Below, in pieces: positions 49,275 through 61,064 of a stretch of 64,000 nt of DNA. The notes beneath the pieces were generated by a model. That model did not search any database. It saw nothing but the letters and a program-made list of their open reading frames with translations, and had not been told where the DNA came from. Positions within the stretch are counted from its first letter, which is position 1; each line of letters starts with the position of its first letter. The position numbers were made by a program, and so were the translations under genes. Source of the DNA: Microvirgula aerodenitrificans DSM 15089 (GTDB taxonomy: Bacteria > Pseudomonadota > Gammaproteobacteria > Burkholderiales > Aquaspirillaceae); contig NZ_JHVK01000009.1 in assembly GCF_000620105.1 (NCBI RefSeq), positions 1 to 64,000 on the forward strand, in the 5' to 3' direction.

Positions 49275-49291
49275 GATCGGAGTGCGCCGGG

Positions 49292-49474
49292 TCAGGCGAG
49301 CACTTCGCCTTCGCGGGCAATTTGCCACTTGGTGGTGTCAAAGCCCTGACGCAGCAACGCGCGTCGGACATTGCTGTGCTTGGCGTTGGACGGCACGCGC
49401 AGTGCCGGTACGAACTGGCCGCCGGCAAGCGGGCGGGCATGGATGATCAGAAAGTCGTTATGGATCGAGTTCAT
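49292..49474 (-). CDS. Small hypothetical protein
   Basis: A 60-residue protein (MNSIHNDFLIIHARPLAGGQ, then FVPALRVPSNAKHSNVRRAL) read from ATG 49474 with AAGGA nine to ten bases upstream. It is basic, with no membrane segment, and looks like a small folded protein. I do not recognise a family. A 20-codon open frame with a perfect ribosome site lies 35 bases upstream, and a terminator follows, so this is a compact two-gene unit. Confidence 0.6.
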   Translation of the reverse strand: MNSIHNDFLIIHARPLAGGQFVPALRVPSNAKHSNVRRALLRQGFDTTKWQIAREGEVLA

Positions 49475-49509
49475 GATGGTGGTTTTCCTTATAGTTGTTG
49501 TACCTGCCG

Positions 49510-49572
49510 TCATTTGGCAGGGGTCATGCAGTCGGCCTGGGCCGGATAGTCGAAAAGCGATATAGGTGTCAT
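49510..49572 (-). CDS. Possible 20-residue leader peptide
   Basis: ATG read from 49572, with AAGGAG six bases before it, opens a frame of 20 codons (MTPISLFDYPAQADCMTPAK, then TGA). It precedes the 60-residue gene on the same strand by 35 bases. The strong ribosome site argues for translation. It may be a leader peptide or a tiny protein. No run of identical regulatory codons is seen. Confidence 0.4.
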   Translation of the reverse strand: MTPISLFDYPAQADCMTPAK

Positions 49573-50001
49573 GGCAAGCTCCTTGCCGTTGGCGTCGAAA
49601 CGCGTCGGGCGGTCTGCGGCGGCAGAAAATCTGCGCTGCTGACGAATAGTAGGCTTGCGATTGTTACGGGAAATCGCCTGGACTGCAGCGTTGTGTAACC
49701 GTCGGTCTGGAATGGACCCGAATCAGGTATCGCCCTGTCGGGTCCATGCGCTGCTACAAGCAGCATAGACGGTGACAGGGTGGATGCAAGGCCGACGGGA
49801 AGGACTGGCAGGCATCGCCGGACTTGTGTGCTCAATAAGACACAAGTGCAACCTTGCTGCTTGGGTGCAGTGGTTGCCTGTGGCCGAAAGCAATCGGCCC
49901 GCGTAGGCGATGACTTGCAAGTCGCTGAATCTTCATGAGAAGCTACAGCGTCCTTGCACCCTAACATGATTTTTGCTGGCGTGCAACATTTTGTGCTGCG
50001 T
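49573..50001. other. Intergenic region
   Basis: About 430 bases holding the likely promoter of the small minus-strand genes. I see no further gene, RNA or terminator that I can support. A 3' tail for the AidB-like gene also falls here. Confidence 0.35.
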
Positions 50002-51684
50002 TCAGGCCCAGTGGCGGTCAAGCATGCGGGTGTCGCCCGCCGCCAGTCCGTCGAGGGCGAGAGTGCCGCTGACCCTGCCATGGGCCAGCAGACCACCGTC
50101 GCCAAGGCGGCTGGCGATAAACAGCCCGGACACGTCGGCGGGCGCATGTTCGCGCAGCAGCCGGGCCTGTTCGAGCAGGATGATGCCCTGTGCCAGCCGC
50201 CTTGCGTGCGCCTCCTGCACGTCGGCTGGCTGGGCCAGCAGCGCCTGCAGGGTGTGCAGGCAGCCGCTCAGCAGCGAGTCGTCGCGGAAGGCGGCTGACC
50301 AGTCGGCCAGCAGCAGGGCGGCACCGTCCGGGTCGCGCTGGAGGGCGCGCAGCACGTCCAGGCACATGACATTGCCCGACCCCTCCCAGATCGAGTTCAC
50401 CGGTGCCTCGCGGAACAGGCGCGCCAGTGGCGCGTCCTCGACATAGCCGTTGCCGCCCCAGATCTCCATGGCCTCACCGGTCAGTTCGATGGCCCGCTTG
50501 CAGATCCAGAATTTCGCGGCCGGTGTCACGATGCGGCGGTAGGCCCGTGCCAGCGGATCGGGCTCCGGGGCGGCGGCCTGCTCGAACGCAGCGGCGAGCC
50601 GGATCATCAGCCGCGTGGCCGCCTCGCTTTCCAGCGCCATGTCGATCAGTACATTGCGCATCAGCGGCTGTTCCCGCAGCGGGCGGCCAAAGGCCGAACG
50701 ATGGCGGGTGTGGTGCAGCACTTCGACCAGAGCCCGGCGGATCAGTGCGGCGCTGCCGATTACGCAGTCGAGGCGGGTATGGGTGGCCATCTCCAGCAGG
50801 ATCGGGATACCGCGCCCGGCTTCGCCGACCGGCATGGCCCACGCATCGTGAAACTCGACTTCACTGCTGGCGTTGGAGCGGTTGCCGAGCTTGTCCTTCA
50901 GCCGCTGGATATGGACGGCATTGCGACTGCCGTCAGGTCGCCAGCGCGGGACAAAAAAGCAGGACAGCGGGCCGTCGCGCGGATTGTCCTCGCGGGCGAC
51001 CACCAGGTGCGCGTCGCACATCGGAGCGGAAAAGAACCACTTGTGGCCGTTCAGCCGCCAGGCGCCGCGGCGCCCGCCGGCGGTGGACGGCACCGCCCAC
51101 GAGCGGTTGCTGCGCACATCGGAGCCGCCCTGCTTCTCGGTCAGGCCCATGCCGATCAGGGCGGCGTACTTCTGTTCCCAGGGCAGATCGCGCGGGTCGT
51201 GCTCGCGGCTCAGCAGCAGCGGGCCGAGGCGGGAGAACAGCCCGGGGTCCTGCTGCAGGACCGGGATGGCGGCGAAGGTCATCGTGGCCGGGCACAGCGT
51301 GCCGGACTCGACCTGGCCCTGCAGAAAGTAGCCCGCCGCACGGGCGGCCCAGACGCCCGGACGCGGGTCTGTCCACGGCAGCGCATGCAGGCCTTCGCCG
51401 CGCAGCAGCGTCAGCAGGGTGTGCCATGACGGATCGAAGGTGACGGTGTCGATGCGCTCGCCAAGCCGGTCGAACACCTGCAGGGTCGGCGGATGGCGAT
51501 TGGCCCGGTCGCCGAGTGCCAGGATGTCGGCGGCGCCGAGCGTGGCGCCGATGCGGCGCAGGGTTTGATCAAAGTCGCTGGCGCCGGCGCGGCGGACTGC
51601 GTCGCGCAGCACCGGATCGCTGGCATACAGGTTGTAGCCGCAGAGATCGGGGACCTGATTGTCGTGGGGGCGTGACGGGCTCAT
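50002..51684 (-). CDS. aidB: AidB-like acyl-CoA dehydrogenase
   Basis: AidB is a flavoprotein of the acyl-CoA dehydrogenase superfamily linked to protection against alkylating damage. The 560 residues start MSPSRPHDNQVPDLCGYNLY and contain ALIGMGLTEKQGGSDVRSNR, the AidB-type variant of the FAD-binding signature. WRLNGHKWFFSAPMCDAHLV, RLKDKLGNRSNASSEVEFHD, a LTGEAMEIWGGNGYVEDAPL helix and PVNSIWEGSGNVMCLDVLRA follow, all AidB hallmarks. The last ~100 residues are the AidB C-terminal DNA-binding-like part. I chose ATG 51684; a longer frame upstream is non-coding in character. No ada regulator is adjacent. Confidence 0.88.
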   Translation of the reverse strand: MSPSRPHDNQVPDLCGYNLYASDPVLRDAVRRAGASDFDQTLRRIGATLGAADILALGDRANRHPPTLQVFDRLGERIDTVTFDPSWHTLLTLLRGEGLHALPWTDPRPGVWAARAAGYFLQGQVESGTLCPATMTFAAIPVLQQDPGLFSRLGPLLLSREHDPRDLPWEQKYAALIGMGLTEKQGGSDVRSNRSWAVPSTAGGRRGAWRLNGHKWFFSAPMCDAHLVVAREDNPRDGPLSCFFVPRWRPDGSRNAVHIQRLKDKLGNRSNASSEVEFHDAWAMPVGEAGRGIPILLEMATHTRLDCVIGSAALIRRALVEVLHHTRHRSAFGRPLREQPLMRNVLIDMALESEAATRLMIRLAAAFEQAAAPEPDPLARAYRRIVTPAAKFWICKRAIELTGEAMEIWGGNGYVEDAPLARLFREAPVNSIWEGSGNVMCLDVLRALQRDPDGAALLLADWSAAFRDDSLLSGCLHTLQALLAQPADVQEAHARRLAQGIILLEQARLLREHAPADVSGLFIASRLGDGGLLAHGRVSGTLALDGLAAGDTRMLDRHWA

Positions 51685-51749
51685 GGGGGAAATCCGCGCA
51701 GGAGACGCTTCACAGCGTAGTGCATGCGCGGTCCCGTTGCCGGTTGCTG

Positions 51750-52790
51750 TCAGCGCTGGTGTTTCTCGGCGGCGGCGATCACCTTGCCGGCAATATCGGC
51801 CGGCACCCATAACTTGACCTGTTCCGGGTAGCGGACAATGTAGGCGCGTGCCAGCGTGCGCCAGTCCTGCTTTTGCGTCGATTGCCGTGCCAGCGTTTCG
51901 TTCAGGCGGTCGATCGGCACCGAGAAACGCTGCAGGACCGAGACCAGGACCGGGTCGGCGGCGTGGAAGGCGCGCGATGCGCCGGCCTGGATCACCGCGT
52001 CCGGCGAGGCGGATGCGCATGGCGCCGGATTGTCCTTGTCGGCCAGGGTCTTGAAGCAGGCTTCGTTGTATGCCGGTTCCTGCAGCTTGATGAAGCGGTA
52101 TTTGCCCATCAGCGCGGTCGGTGTCCAGTAGTAGAACAGCACCGGCTTGCCTCGGCGGTAGGCCGAGGCCACCTCGGCATCAAGTGCCGGACCGGTGCCG
52201 GGCCGGAAATTGGTATAGCTGGTGGTCAGCCGGTAGGCTTTCAGTTTCTGCGAGTTGACGCCTTCGCAGGTCCAGCCGGTCGGGCAGTTCAGGAAGCGTC
52301 CCTTGTCCGGGGATTCCGGGTCCCGGAACAGGGCGGCGTAGCGCGGCAGGTCGGCTACCGATTTCAGCGCCGGGGCTGCGGCGGCAATGCCGCGCTTGCG
52401 ATCGCCGTTGACCAGATAGTCCGGCACGTACCAGCCTTCGCTGGCGCCGGTAAGGGTCTTGCCGAGGCCGACCACCTTGCCGGCGGCAGCGGCCTGGTTC
52501 CAGGCGTCGCTGCGACCGATCCACTCCTCGGCGATGACCTGGATGTCGTTGTTGGCCAGTGCGTTTTCCATGGTGACGGTATTGCCGGGCAGGGCATCGG
52601 TCGTGCAGCCGTAGCCGGACTCGAACACCTCGCGCAGCAGCTCGGTCAGAAACGACGCGCTTTCCCAGTTCAGACCGGCGAATCTGACCGGCTTGCCGGC
52701 GGCGCACCAGGTCGACGGCGGGCTGGCCGCCTGCGCCGCAGTGGACACGGCCAGCAACAGGGTGGAGGCAAGGATTGTGGTTTTCATCAT
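51750..52790 (-). CDS. Glycine betaine/proline-type ABC transporter binding protein (ProX-like)
   Basis: A periplasmic solute-binding protein of the OpuAC/ProX family, which collects glycine betaine, choline or related compounds. I chose ATG 52790, giving 346 residues with a signal peptide (KTTILASTLLLAVSTAAQAA). The mature part shows VRFAGLNWESASFLTELLRE, EEWIGRSDAWNQA, SEGWYVPDYLV and YRRGKPVLFYYWTPTALMGK, typical of the family (the aromatic cage Trp/Tyr residues are in these segments). It ends with VPADIAGKVIAAAEKHQR. No permease or ATPase gene is next to it, so it is an orphan binding protein. aidB lies downstream after 65 bases, and acnA upstream. Confidence 0.88.
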   Translation of the reverse strand: MMKTTILASTLLLAVSTAAQAASPPSTWCAAGKPVRFAGLNWESASFLTELLREVFESGYGCTTDALPGNTVTMENALANNDIQVIAEEWIGRSDAWNQAAAAGKVVGLGKTLTGASEGWYVPDYLVNGDRKRGIAAAAPALKSVADLPRYAALFRDPESPDKGRFLNCPTGWTCEGVNSQKLKAYRLTTSYTNFRPGTGPALDAEVASAYRRGKPVLFYYWTPTALMGKYRFIKLQEPAYNEACFKTLADKDNPAPCASASPDAVIQAGASRAFHAADPVLVSVLQRFSVPIDRLNETLARQSTQKQDWRTLARAYIVRYPEQVKLWVPADIAGKVIAAAEKHQR

Positions 52791-52874
52791 GGCTGTTTTT
52801 TTCTCCGTGAGAAAGCCCGCACGGGCCGCCGCTGCCTGCATGGCGGCGGCCCGCCTGGTCCGGGCCGGTGAGGC

Positions 52875-55574
<2,700 letters not shown>

Positions 55575-55688
55575 GGCAACACTCCTGTTTCTGGCATCAC
55601 AGTGTTACAGCATGGAACCGTCCGGCGGCGAACTCAAGCATCCTGACATGTCTTTGCTGCGGATGCCGGCCAAAGAGTGCATTCGGCT

Positions 55689-56597
55689 TCAGTGCTGGCC
55701 CGGCGCCTGCTGCAGCGCATTGGCGCAGCTTTCCAGCCACTGGCAGAACGCGGCGATGGCCGGATCGTTGACCATGGCGCGCGGCACGATCCAGCAATAG
55801 CCGCGTACCGGCACCACCGGCCGCGGCAGCGGTGCGACCAGGGTGCCGGCATCGATTTCGGTCTGCATCATCGGCAGCGGGCCGAGGGTCACGCCCAGCC
55901 CGTCCATGGCTGCCTGCAGGGCCAGATAGAAGTGGTCGAAATGCTGGGTCGAGGCCGGCTTGAGATCCGGCACGCCGGCCAGCGTCAGCCAGCGCTGCCA
56001 TGCGGTCGGTCGCGTGTCCGCATACAGCAGGGTGTGACGGGCCAGATCGCCCGGCTGCCGGATCGGCAGCCGTTCCAGCAGTTCGGGGCTCAGCAGCGGC
56101 TGTTCCCATTCGTCGAGGAACGGCTTGGTCATGTAGCCGGGCCAGTCGCCGGGGCCGCGGCGGATGGCGACATCGAACGGTACGGTCAGGCGGCTGATGT
56201 CGCGGTCCGAGGTCATCATCCGCAATTCCACTTCCGGGTACTGGCGCTGGAACTGCGACAGCTGCGGCAGCAGCCAGTGCATGGCCAGTGTCGGCGTGGA
56301 ATTGATCGTCAGCCGGCGCGGGCGGTCCGGCTGCATCAGCTGCGCGGTCGCATTGGCGATGATGTCGAGCCCGTCCTGGACCTGCACCAGATAGCGCCAG
56401 CCGACATCGGTCAGCTTGACCCGGCCGCCGGCGCGTTCGAACAGCCTGACACCGAGCCATTCCTCCAGTTGCTTGATCTGCTTGCTCACAGCACCATGCG
56501 TGACGTACAGCTCGTTGGCAGCGGCGGAAAAGCTTGCCAGCCTTGCTGCTGCCTCGAAGGCACGCAGGGCGTTCAGCGGTGGGAGATGTGTGCTCAT
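55689..56597 (-). CDS. LysR family transcriptional regulator (GcvA-like)
   Basis: The 302-residue protein has the N-terminal winged helix (LPPLNALRAFEAAARLASFS, AAANELYVTHGAVSKQIKQL, EEWLGVRLFERAGGRVKLTD), and the LPPLNALRAFEAAAR opening is typical of GcvA-type LysR proteins. The C-terminal effector domain follows (RRLTINSTPTLAMHWLLPQL and onward, with a DHFYLALQAAMDGLGVTLGP strand). It is encoded upstream of acnA on the same strand and divergent from acnB, so control of one or both aconitase genes is plausible. The effector is unknown. Confidence 0.92.
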   Translation of the reverse strand: MSTHLPPLNALRAFEAAARLASFSAAANELYVTHGAVSKQIKQLEEWLGVRLFERAGGRVKLTDVGWRYLVQVQDGLDIIANATAQLMQPDRPRRLTINSTPTLAMHWLLPQLSQFQRQYPEVELRMMTSDRDISRLTVPFDVAIRRGPGDWPGYMTKPFLDEWEQPLLSPELLERLPIRQPGDLARHTLLYADTRPTAWQRWLTLAGVPDLKPASTQHFDHFYLALQAAMDGLGVTLGPLPMMQTEIDAGTLVAPLPRPVVPVRGYCWIVPRAMVNDPAIAAFCQWLESCANALQQAPGQH

Positions 56598-56825
56598 GGT
56601 GTGAGTTTATCTCACAAGCGTTGTGGCGATTACTCGTTTGTGCGCCGGCGACGATTCAGCGTACTCTGTCGCACAAGATAAAAGGGTCCCGCGCCAACCG
56701 GATGCCGGACGACCCGGACCAGGATACGCAGCATGCCGCCGACGCCCGGTTCCTGCAGGAACCGGACCAAAGACGCCGCGCCGGCATGCGGGCAAAACGC
56801 AACCGCAACTGCAAAGGTCAACGCC

Positions 56826-59411
56826 ATGCTTGAAGCCTACCGCAAACACGTCGCCGAACGTGCCGCCCTCGGCATTCCGCCGCTCCCCCTCACCGCACAG
56901 CAAGTGTCCGAACTGGTTGATCTGCTGAAGAACCCGCCGGCTGGCGAGGAAGCCTTCCTGGTCGATCTGATCACTCATCGCGTGCCGCCGGGCGTGGACA
57001 ATGCCGCCAAGGTCAAGGCCGCGTTCCTGGCCGCGCTGGCGCAGGGCAGCGACAGCTGTAGCCTCATCAGCCGTGCCAAGGCGACCGAACTGCTGGGCAC
57101 GATGCTGGGTGGCTTCAACATCAAGCCGCTGATCGACCTGCTCGGCGATGCCGAAGTGGGCGTCGTCGCTGCCGACGGGCTGAAAAAGACCCTGCTGATG
57201 TTCGACTACTTCCACGACGTCAAGGAACTGGCCGACAAGGGCAATGCCAATGCGCGCGGCGTGATCGAATCGTGGGCGAACGCCGAATGGTTCACCAGCC
57301 GTCCGTCCGTGCCGGAAAAGATCACCGTGACCGTGTTCAAGGTGACCGGCGAAACCAACACCGACGACCTGTCGCCGGCGCCGGATGCCTGGAGTCGCCC
57401 GGACATCCCGCTGCACGCGCTGGCCATGCTGAAGAATGCGCGTGACGGCATCACCCCGGACCAGCCGGGTACGGTCGGCCCGATCAGCCTGCTGGAACAG
57501 CTGAAGGGCAAGGGCAACCTGGTCGCCTACGTCGGTGACGTGGTCGGTACCGGTTCCAGCCGCAAATCGGCGACCAACAGCGTGATCTGGCACACCGGCG
57601 AAGACATTCCGTTCGTGCCGAACAAGCGCTTCGGCGGCGTCTGCCTCGGCGGCAAGATCGCCCCGATCTTCTTCAACACCCAGGAAGACTCGGGCGCGCT
57701 GCCGATCGAAGTCGACGTGTCGGCGCTGAACATGGGCGACGTGGTCGAGATCTACCCGTACGACGGCAAGATCGTCAAGAATGGCGAAACCGTTGCCAGC
57801 TTCGCGCTGAAGAGCGACGTGATCCTCGACGAAGTGCGCGCCGGCGGCCGCATCAACCTGATCATCGGCCGTGGCCTGACCGCCAAGGCCCGCGAGTCGC
57901 TGGGCCTGCCGGCCTCGACCACCTTCCGTCTGCCGAAGGACCCGGCTGCAGCCAGCAACGGCTTCACCCTGGCGCAGAAGATGGTCGGCCGCGCCTGCGG
58001 CCTGCCGGAAGAGCAGGGCGTCCGCCCGGGCACCTACTGCGAACCGCGCATGACCTCGGTCGGCTCGCAGGACACCACCGGCCCGATGACCCGTGACGAA
58101 CTGAAGGATCTGGCCTGCCTCGGCTTCTCGGCCGACCTGGTCATGCAGTCGTTCTGCCACACCGCTGCCTACCCGAAACCGGTCGACGTGAAGATGCACC
58201 ACGAGCTGCCGGAATTCATCCGCAACCGCGGCGGCGTCAGCCTGCAGCCGGGCGACGGCGTGATCCACAGCTGGCTCAACCGCATGCTGCTGCCGGATAC
58301 CGTCGGCACCGGCGGCGACAGCCACACCCGCTTCCCGATCGGCATCTCGTTCCCGGCCGGCTCCGGTCTGGTGGCGTTTGCCGCTGCCACCGGCGTGATG
58401 CCGCTGGACATGCCGGAATCGGTGCTGGTCCGCTTCAAGGGCAAGATGCAACCGGGCATCACCCTGCGTGACCTGGTCAATGCCATCCCGCTGTACGCCA
58501 TCAGGCAGGGCCTGCTGACCGTGGCCAAGGCCGGCAAGAAGAACATCTTCTCGGGCCGCATCCTGGAAATCGAAGGGCTGCCGGACCTGAAGGTCGAGCA
58601 GGCATTCGAACTGACCGACGCCTCGGCCGAGCGTTCCGCCGCCGGTTGCACGGTGCAACTGAACGAAGCGCCGATCGCCGAGTACCTGACGTCGAACATC
58701 ACCCTGCTGAAGTCGATGATCGCCAACGGCTATGGCGATGCCAAGACGCTGGGTCGCCGCATCAAGAGCATGGAAGCCTGGCTGGCCGCGCCGAAGCTGC
58801 TGAAGGCCGATGCCGACGCCAGCTACGCCGCCGTGATCGAGATCGACCTGGCCGACGTGACCGAGCCGATCCTGGCCTGCCCGAACGACCCGGACGACGT
58901 GAAGATCCTGTCCGAAGTGGCCGGCACCAAGATCGACGAAGTGTTCATCGGTTCGTGCATGACCAACATCGGTCACTTCCGCGCTGCCGGCAAGCTGCTC
59001 GACGGCAGGACCGACATCCCGACCAAGCTGTGGATCGCCCCGCCGACCAAGATGGACGAGAAGCAACTGACGGAAGAAGGCTACTACGGCATCTTCGGCC
59101 GCAGCGGCGCCCGTACCGAAATGCCGGGCTGCTCGCTGTGCATGGGCAACCAGGCCCAGGTGCGCGAAGGCGCGACCGTGGTGTCGACGTCGACCCGCAA
59201 CTTCCCGAACCGTCTGGGCAAGAACACCAATGTGTACCTGAGCTCGGCCGAACTCGCGGCGATCACCTCGCGCCTGGGTCGCATCCCGACCGTGGCCGAG
59301 TACATGGCTGATGTCGGCGTGATCGATGCCAAGGCGGCGGAAGTCTATCGCTACCTGAACTTCAACGAGATCGAGTCGTACCAGGAACAGGCCGACAGCG
59401 TGAACGTGTGA
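56826..59411 (+). CDS. acnB: Aconitate hydratase B
   Basis: AcnB is the main TCA-cycle aconitase, and its apo form can bind mRNA. I chose ATG 56826 ([20 protein letters not shown]), giving 861 residues, the standard length. AcnB-specific domain order is seen: an N-terminal HEAT-like region ([36 protein letters not shown]), then the swivel domain with [20 protein letters not shown] and [20 protein letters not shown]. Next come LMPxxV-type [39 protein letters not shown], and cluster cysteines in [16 protein letters not shown] and [14 protein letters not shown] terminator follows. Confidence 0.97.
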   Translation: MLEAYRKHVAERAALGIPPLPLTAQQVSELVDLLKNPPAGEEAFLVDLITHRVPPGVDNAAKVKAAFLAALAQGSDSCSLISRAKATELLGTMLGGFNIKPLIDLLGDAEVGVVAADGLKKTLLMFDYFHDVKELADKGNANARGVIESWANAEWFTSRPSVPEKITVTVFKVTGETNTDDLSPAPDAWSRPDIPLHALAMLKNARDGITPDQPGTVGPISLLEQLKGKGNLVAYVGDVVGTGSSRKSATNSVIWHTGEDIPFVPNKRFGGVCLGGKIAPIFFNTQEDSGALPIEVDVSALNMGDVVEIYPYDGKIVKNGETVASFALKSDVILDEVRAGGRINLIIGRGLTAKARESLGLPASTTFRLPKDPAAASNGFTLAQKMVGRACGLPEEQGVRPGTYCEPRMTSVGSQDTTGPMTRDELKDLACLGFSADLVMQSFCHTAAYPKPVDVKMHHELPEFIRNRGGVSLQPGDGVIHSWLNRMLLPDTVGTGGDSHTRFPIGISFPAGSGLVAFAAATGVMPLDMPESVLVRFKGKMQPGITLRDLVNAIPLYAIRQGLLTVAKAGKKNIFSGRILEIEGLPDLKVEQAFELTDASAERSAAGCTVQLNEAPIAEYLTSNITLLKSMIANGYGDAKTLGRRIKSMEAWLAAPKLLKADADASYAAVIEIDLADVTEPILACPNDPDDVKILSEVAGTKIDEVFIGSCMTNIGHFRAAGKLLDGRTDIPTKLWIAPPTKMDEKQLTEEGYYGIFGRSGARTEMPGCSLCMGNQAQVREGATVVSTSTRNFPNRLGKNTNVYLSSAELAAITSRLGRIPTVAEYMADVGVIDAKAAEVYRYLNFNEIESYQEQADSVNV

Positions 59412-59445
59412 TGCCTGCCGTCAGCTGACGGTAGCGTCACCCCGG

Positions 59446-59475
59446 AACTGCCCCGCTTCTGCGGGGCAGTTTTTA
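59446..59475 (+). terminator. Rho-independent terminator after acnB
   Basis: Hairpin AACTGCCCCGC/GCGGGGCAGTT with loop TTCT, followed by a T-rich run. Confidence 0.92.
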
Positions 59476-59557
59476 TTTTAAAGTCATTGTTTGGCGGAAA
59501 AATTTCCTTGTGTCATATTGAGGGTGTCGCCTTTCACCCCGGTCAAGGATATCTTTC

Positions 59558-60013
59558 ATGAAATTCCGCCTGTTTTATGTTGCTCTCACCCTCGGTCTGG
59601 TCTCCGGCCCGGTCCTTGCCCGTTCCGTGGTCTGCCACAAAGCGGGGGAGCGGGAAGTGGCCGCGCTGTTCGATCGCTGGAACGACTCGTTGAAGACCGG
59701 CGATCCGGCCAGGGTGGTGGCCAATTACGCCACGAATTCCATACTGCTGCCGACCCTGTCCAACCAGCCCCGGCTGACACCGGAAGCCAAGGCCGACTAC
59801 TTCGAGCATTTTCTGGCGAAGAAGCCGGACGGGAAAATCGACAGCCGCTGGATCGAGGTCGACTGCAATACGGCGGTGGATGCCGGTCTGTACACCTTTA
59901 CCTTCGGCGATGGCAGCGTGGCTCACGCGCGCTACAGTTACAGCTACAAGTGGAATGGAAAAAAATGGCTGATCACCAGCCACCACTCATCGCTGATGCC
60001 GGAGAAAAACTGA
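59558..60013 (+). CDS. Secreted DUF4440/SnoaL-like protein
   Basis: A 151-residue protein with a clear signal peptide (FRLFYVALTLGLVSGPVLA) and a single NTF2-like/CaMKII-association-type fold: EREVAALFDRWNDSLKTGDP, VVANYATNSILLPTLSNQPR, AKADYFEHFLAKKPDGKID, VDAGLYTFTFGDGSVAHARY, and KKWLITSHHSSLMPEKN. The pattern matches SgcJ/EcaC-type DUF4440 periplasmic proteins, whose ligand is unknown. It stands alone between terminators. Confidence 0.82.
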   Translation: MKFRLFYVALTLGLVSGPVLARSVVCHKAGEREVAALFDRWNDSLKTGDPARVVANYATNSILLPTLSNQPRLTPEAKADYFEHFLAKKPDGKIDSRWIEVDCNTAVDAGLYTFTFGDGSVAHARYSYSYKWNGKKWLITSHHSSLMPEKN

Positions 60014-60044
60014 TCGCAAGACCGCCGGTTTCCGGCATGACAAT

Positions 60045-60076
60045 AAAAACGCCCCGGACCATGCCGGGGCGTTTTT
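60045..60076. terminator. Bidirectional rho-independent terminator
   Basis: Hairpin AAAAACGCCCCGG/CCGGGGCGTTTTT with loop ACCATG, between convergent genes. It can act on both strands. Confidence 0.92.
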
Positions 60077-60089
60077 GCTGGTGCCAGGC

Positions 60090-60851
60090 TTACTTGCCGC
60101 TGGCGAGGCGGTCCTGGATATGCTTGGCGCGTGCGGCCGAACCCGGGTGCGAGCTCATCATGCTGCTCTGGCCGCCGTCCATGTCGGCCAGCTTCTGGAA
60201 GGCGGTGACCAGGCCTTCGCGCTTCATGCCCTTGCGGGTCAGCAGATCGAACGAGTAATCGTCGGCGGCGCTTTCCTGCGACTGCGAGAACTGGGCATTG
60301 ATCAGCTTCTCGGTCAGATCGCCGAGTTGCGACGTGCTCAGCGCGGTCACGGTGGCATTGCCGGAGGCAGCGGCGGCGCTGCGGGCGGCGGAGACGGCAT
60401 AGGCGGTTTGCATCGCCTTCTTGCTGTGGCCGAGCGCCACGTGGCCGATTTCATGGCCGATGACGCCGCGCAGCTCGTCGTCGTTCATCTTGTCCATCAG
60501 GCCGCTGTACACGCGCACGCAGCCATTGGCCATGGCCCAGGCGTTCACATCACTGGTCAGATAGACCTTGAAGTTCAGCGGCTGGCCGTCCAGATTGTTG
60601 CCGAACGGCTTGACGACCTTGACCAGACGCTTTGCATACTTGTTGCCGGCCGGTGCAATCTTCGACTGCTTGTCGCTCTGGGCGCAGGCCTGGGCCGACA
60701 GCGACTTGACGTCGGCGTCGCTGAGCGTTGCCGCCTTCATCGCCAGGCTGCCGGTCTGGACCAGTGCGTCCGGGTTGAGCTTGCCGCCGGCGCAGGCGCC
60801 CAGGGCAAGGGCGAGGGTAATCGGGGTGAGGATCGTGAGTGTCCGCTTCAT
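60090..60851 (-). CDS. M48-family metalloprotease lipoprotein (LoiP/YcaL-like)
   Basis: A periplasmic, probably outer-membrane-anchored zinc protease. I chose ATG 60851 (GGAG stands before it). The lipoprotein signal ends in LALGACAGG (lipobox LGAC). The M48 motif is GVIGHEIGHVALGHSKKAMQ with HExxH, and the third zinc ligand is in SQSQESAADDYSFDLL. Upstream lies VYLTSDVNAWAMANGCVRVY (the N-A-W/F-A-x-x-G-G-x-I-x-V-x-S-G motif, here C in place of G). It ends SSHPGSAARAKHIQDRLA, the family tail. Length 253 residues fits LoiP. It is likely involved in outer-membrane protein quality control. Confidence 0.92.
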   Translation of the reverse strand: MKRTLTILTPITLALALGACAGGKLNPDALVQTGSLAMKAATLSDADVKSLSAQACAQSDKQSKIAPAGNKYAKRLVKVVKPFGNNLDGQPLNFKVYLTSDVNAWAMANGCVRVYSGLMDKMNDDELRGVIGHEIGHVALGHSKKAMQTAYAVSAARSAAAASGNATVTALSTSQLGDLTEKLINAQFSQSQESAADDYSFDLLTRKGMKREGLVTAFQKLADMDGGQSSMMSSHPGSAARAKHIQDRLASGK

Positions 60852-60976
60852 GTTGGGCTCCATGGGGTTTTTGTAATACTTAGTGGGTCATAATTGTATA
60901 AGGTTAATTTGATGTCGTTGTCCATGTTGTCCGGCACTTCAATGACACTGGCTATCGATCATACGTTTGAAATTCG

Positions 60977-61010
60977 TTGCCGGTTACGATTAGAGTTGCT
61001 ACTCTAATCG
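60977..61010 (+). promoter_or_regulatory. Candidate promoter and palindromic operator of the dehydrogenase operon
   Basis: TTGCCG (60977-60982), a 17-base spacer and TACTCT (61000-61005) form a fair sigma-70 promoter. The perfect palindrome CGATTAGAGT-tgct-ACTCTAATCG (60987-61010) covers the spacer and -10 box, as expected for a TetR-type repressor site. No regulator gene is adjacent in this window. Confidence 0.6.
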
Positions 61011-61064
61011 CATGCCGCATGGGCCGCACCGTACCGGGGCGAATGGCAACACAAGGAAGCTGTC

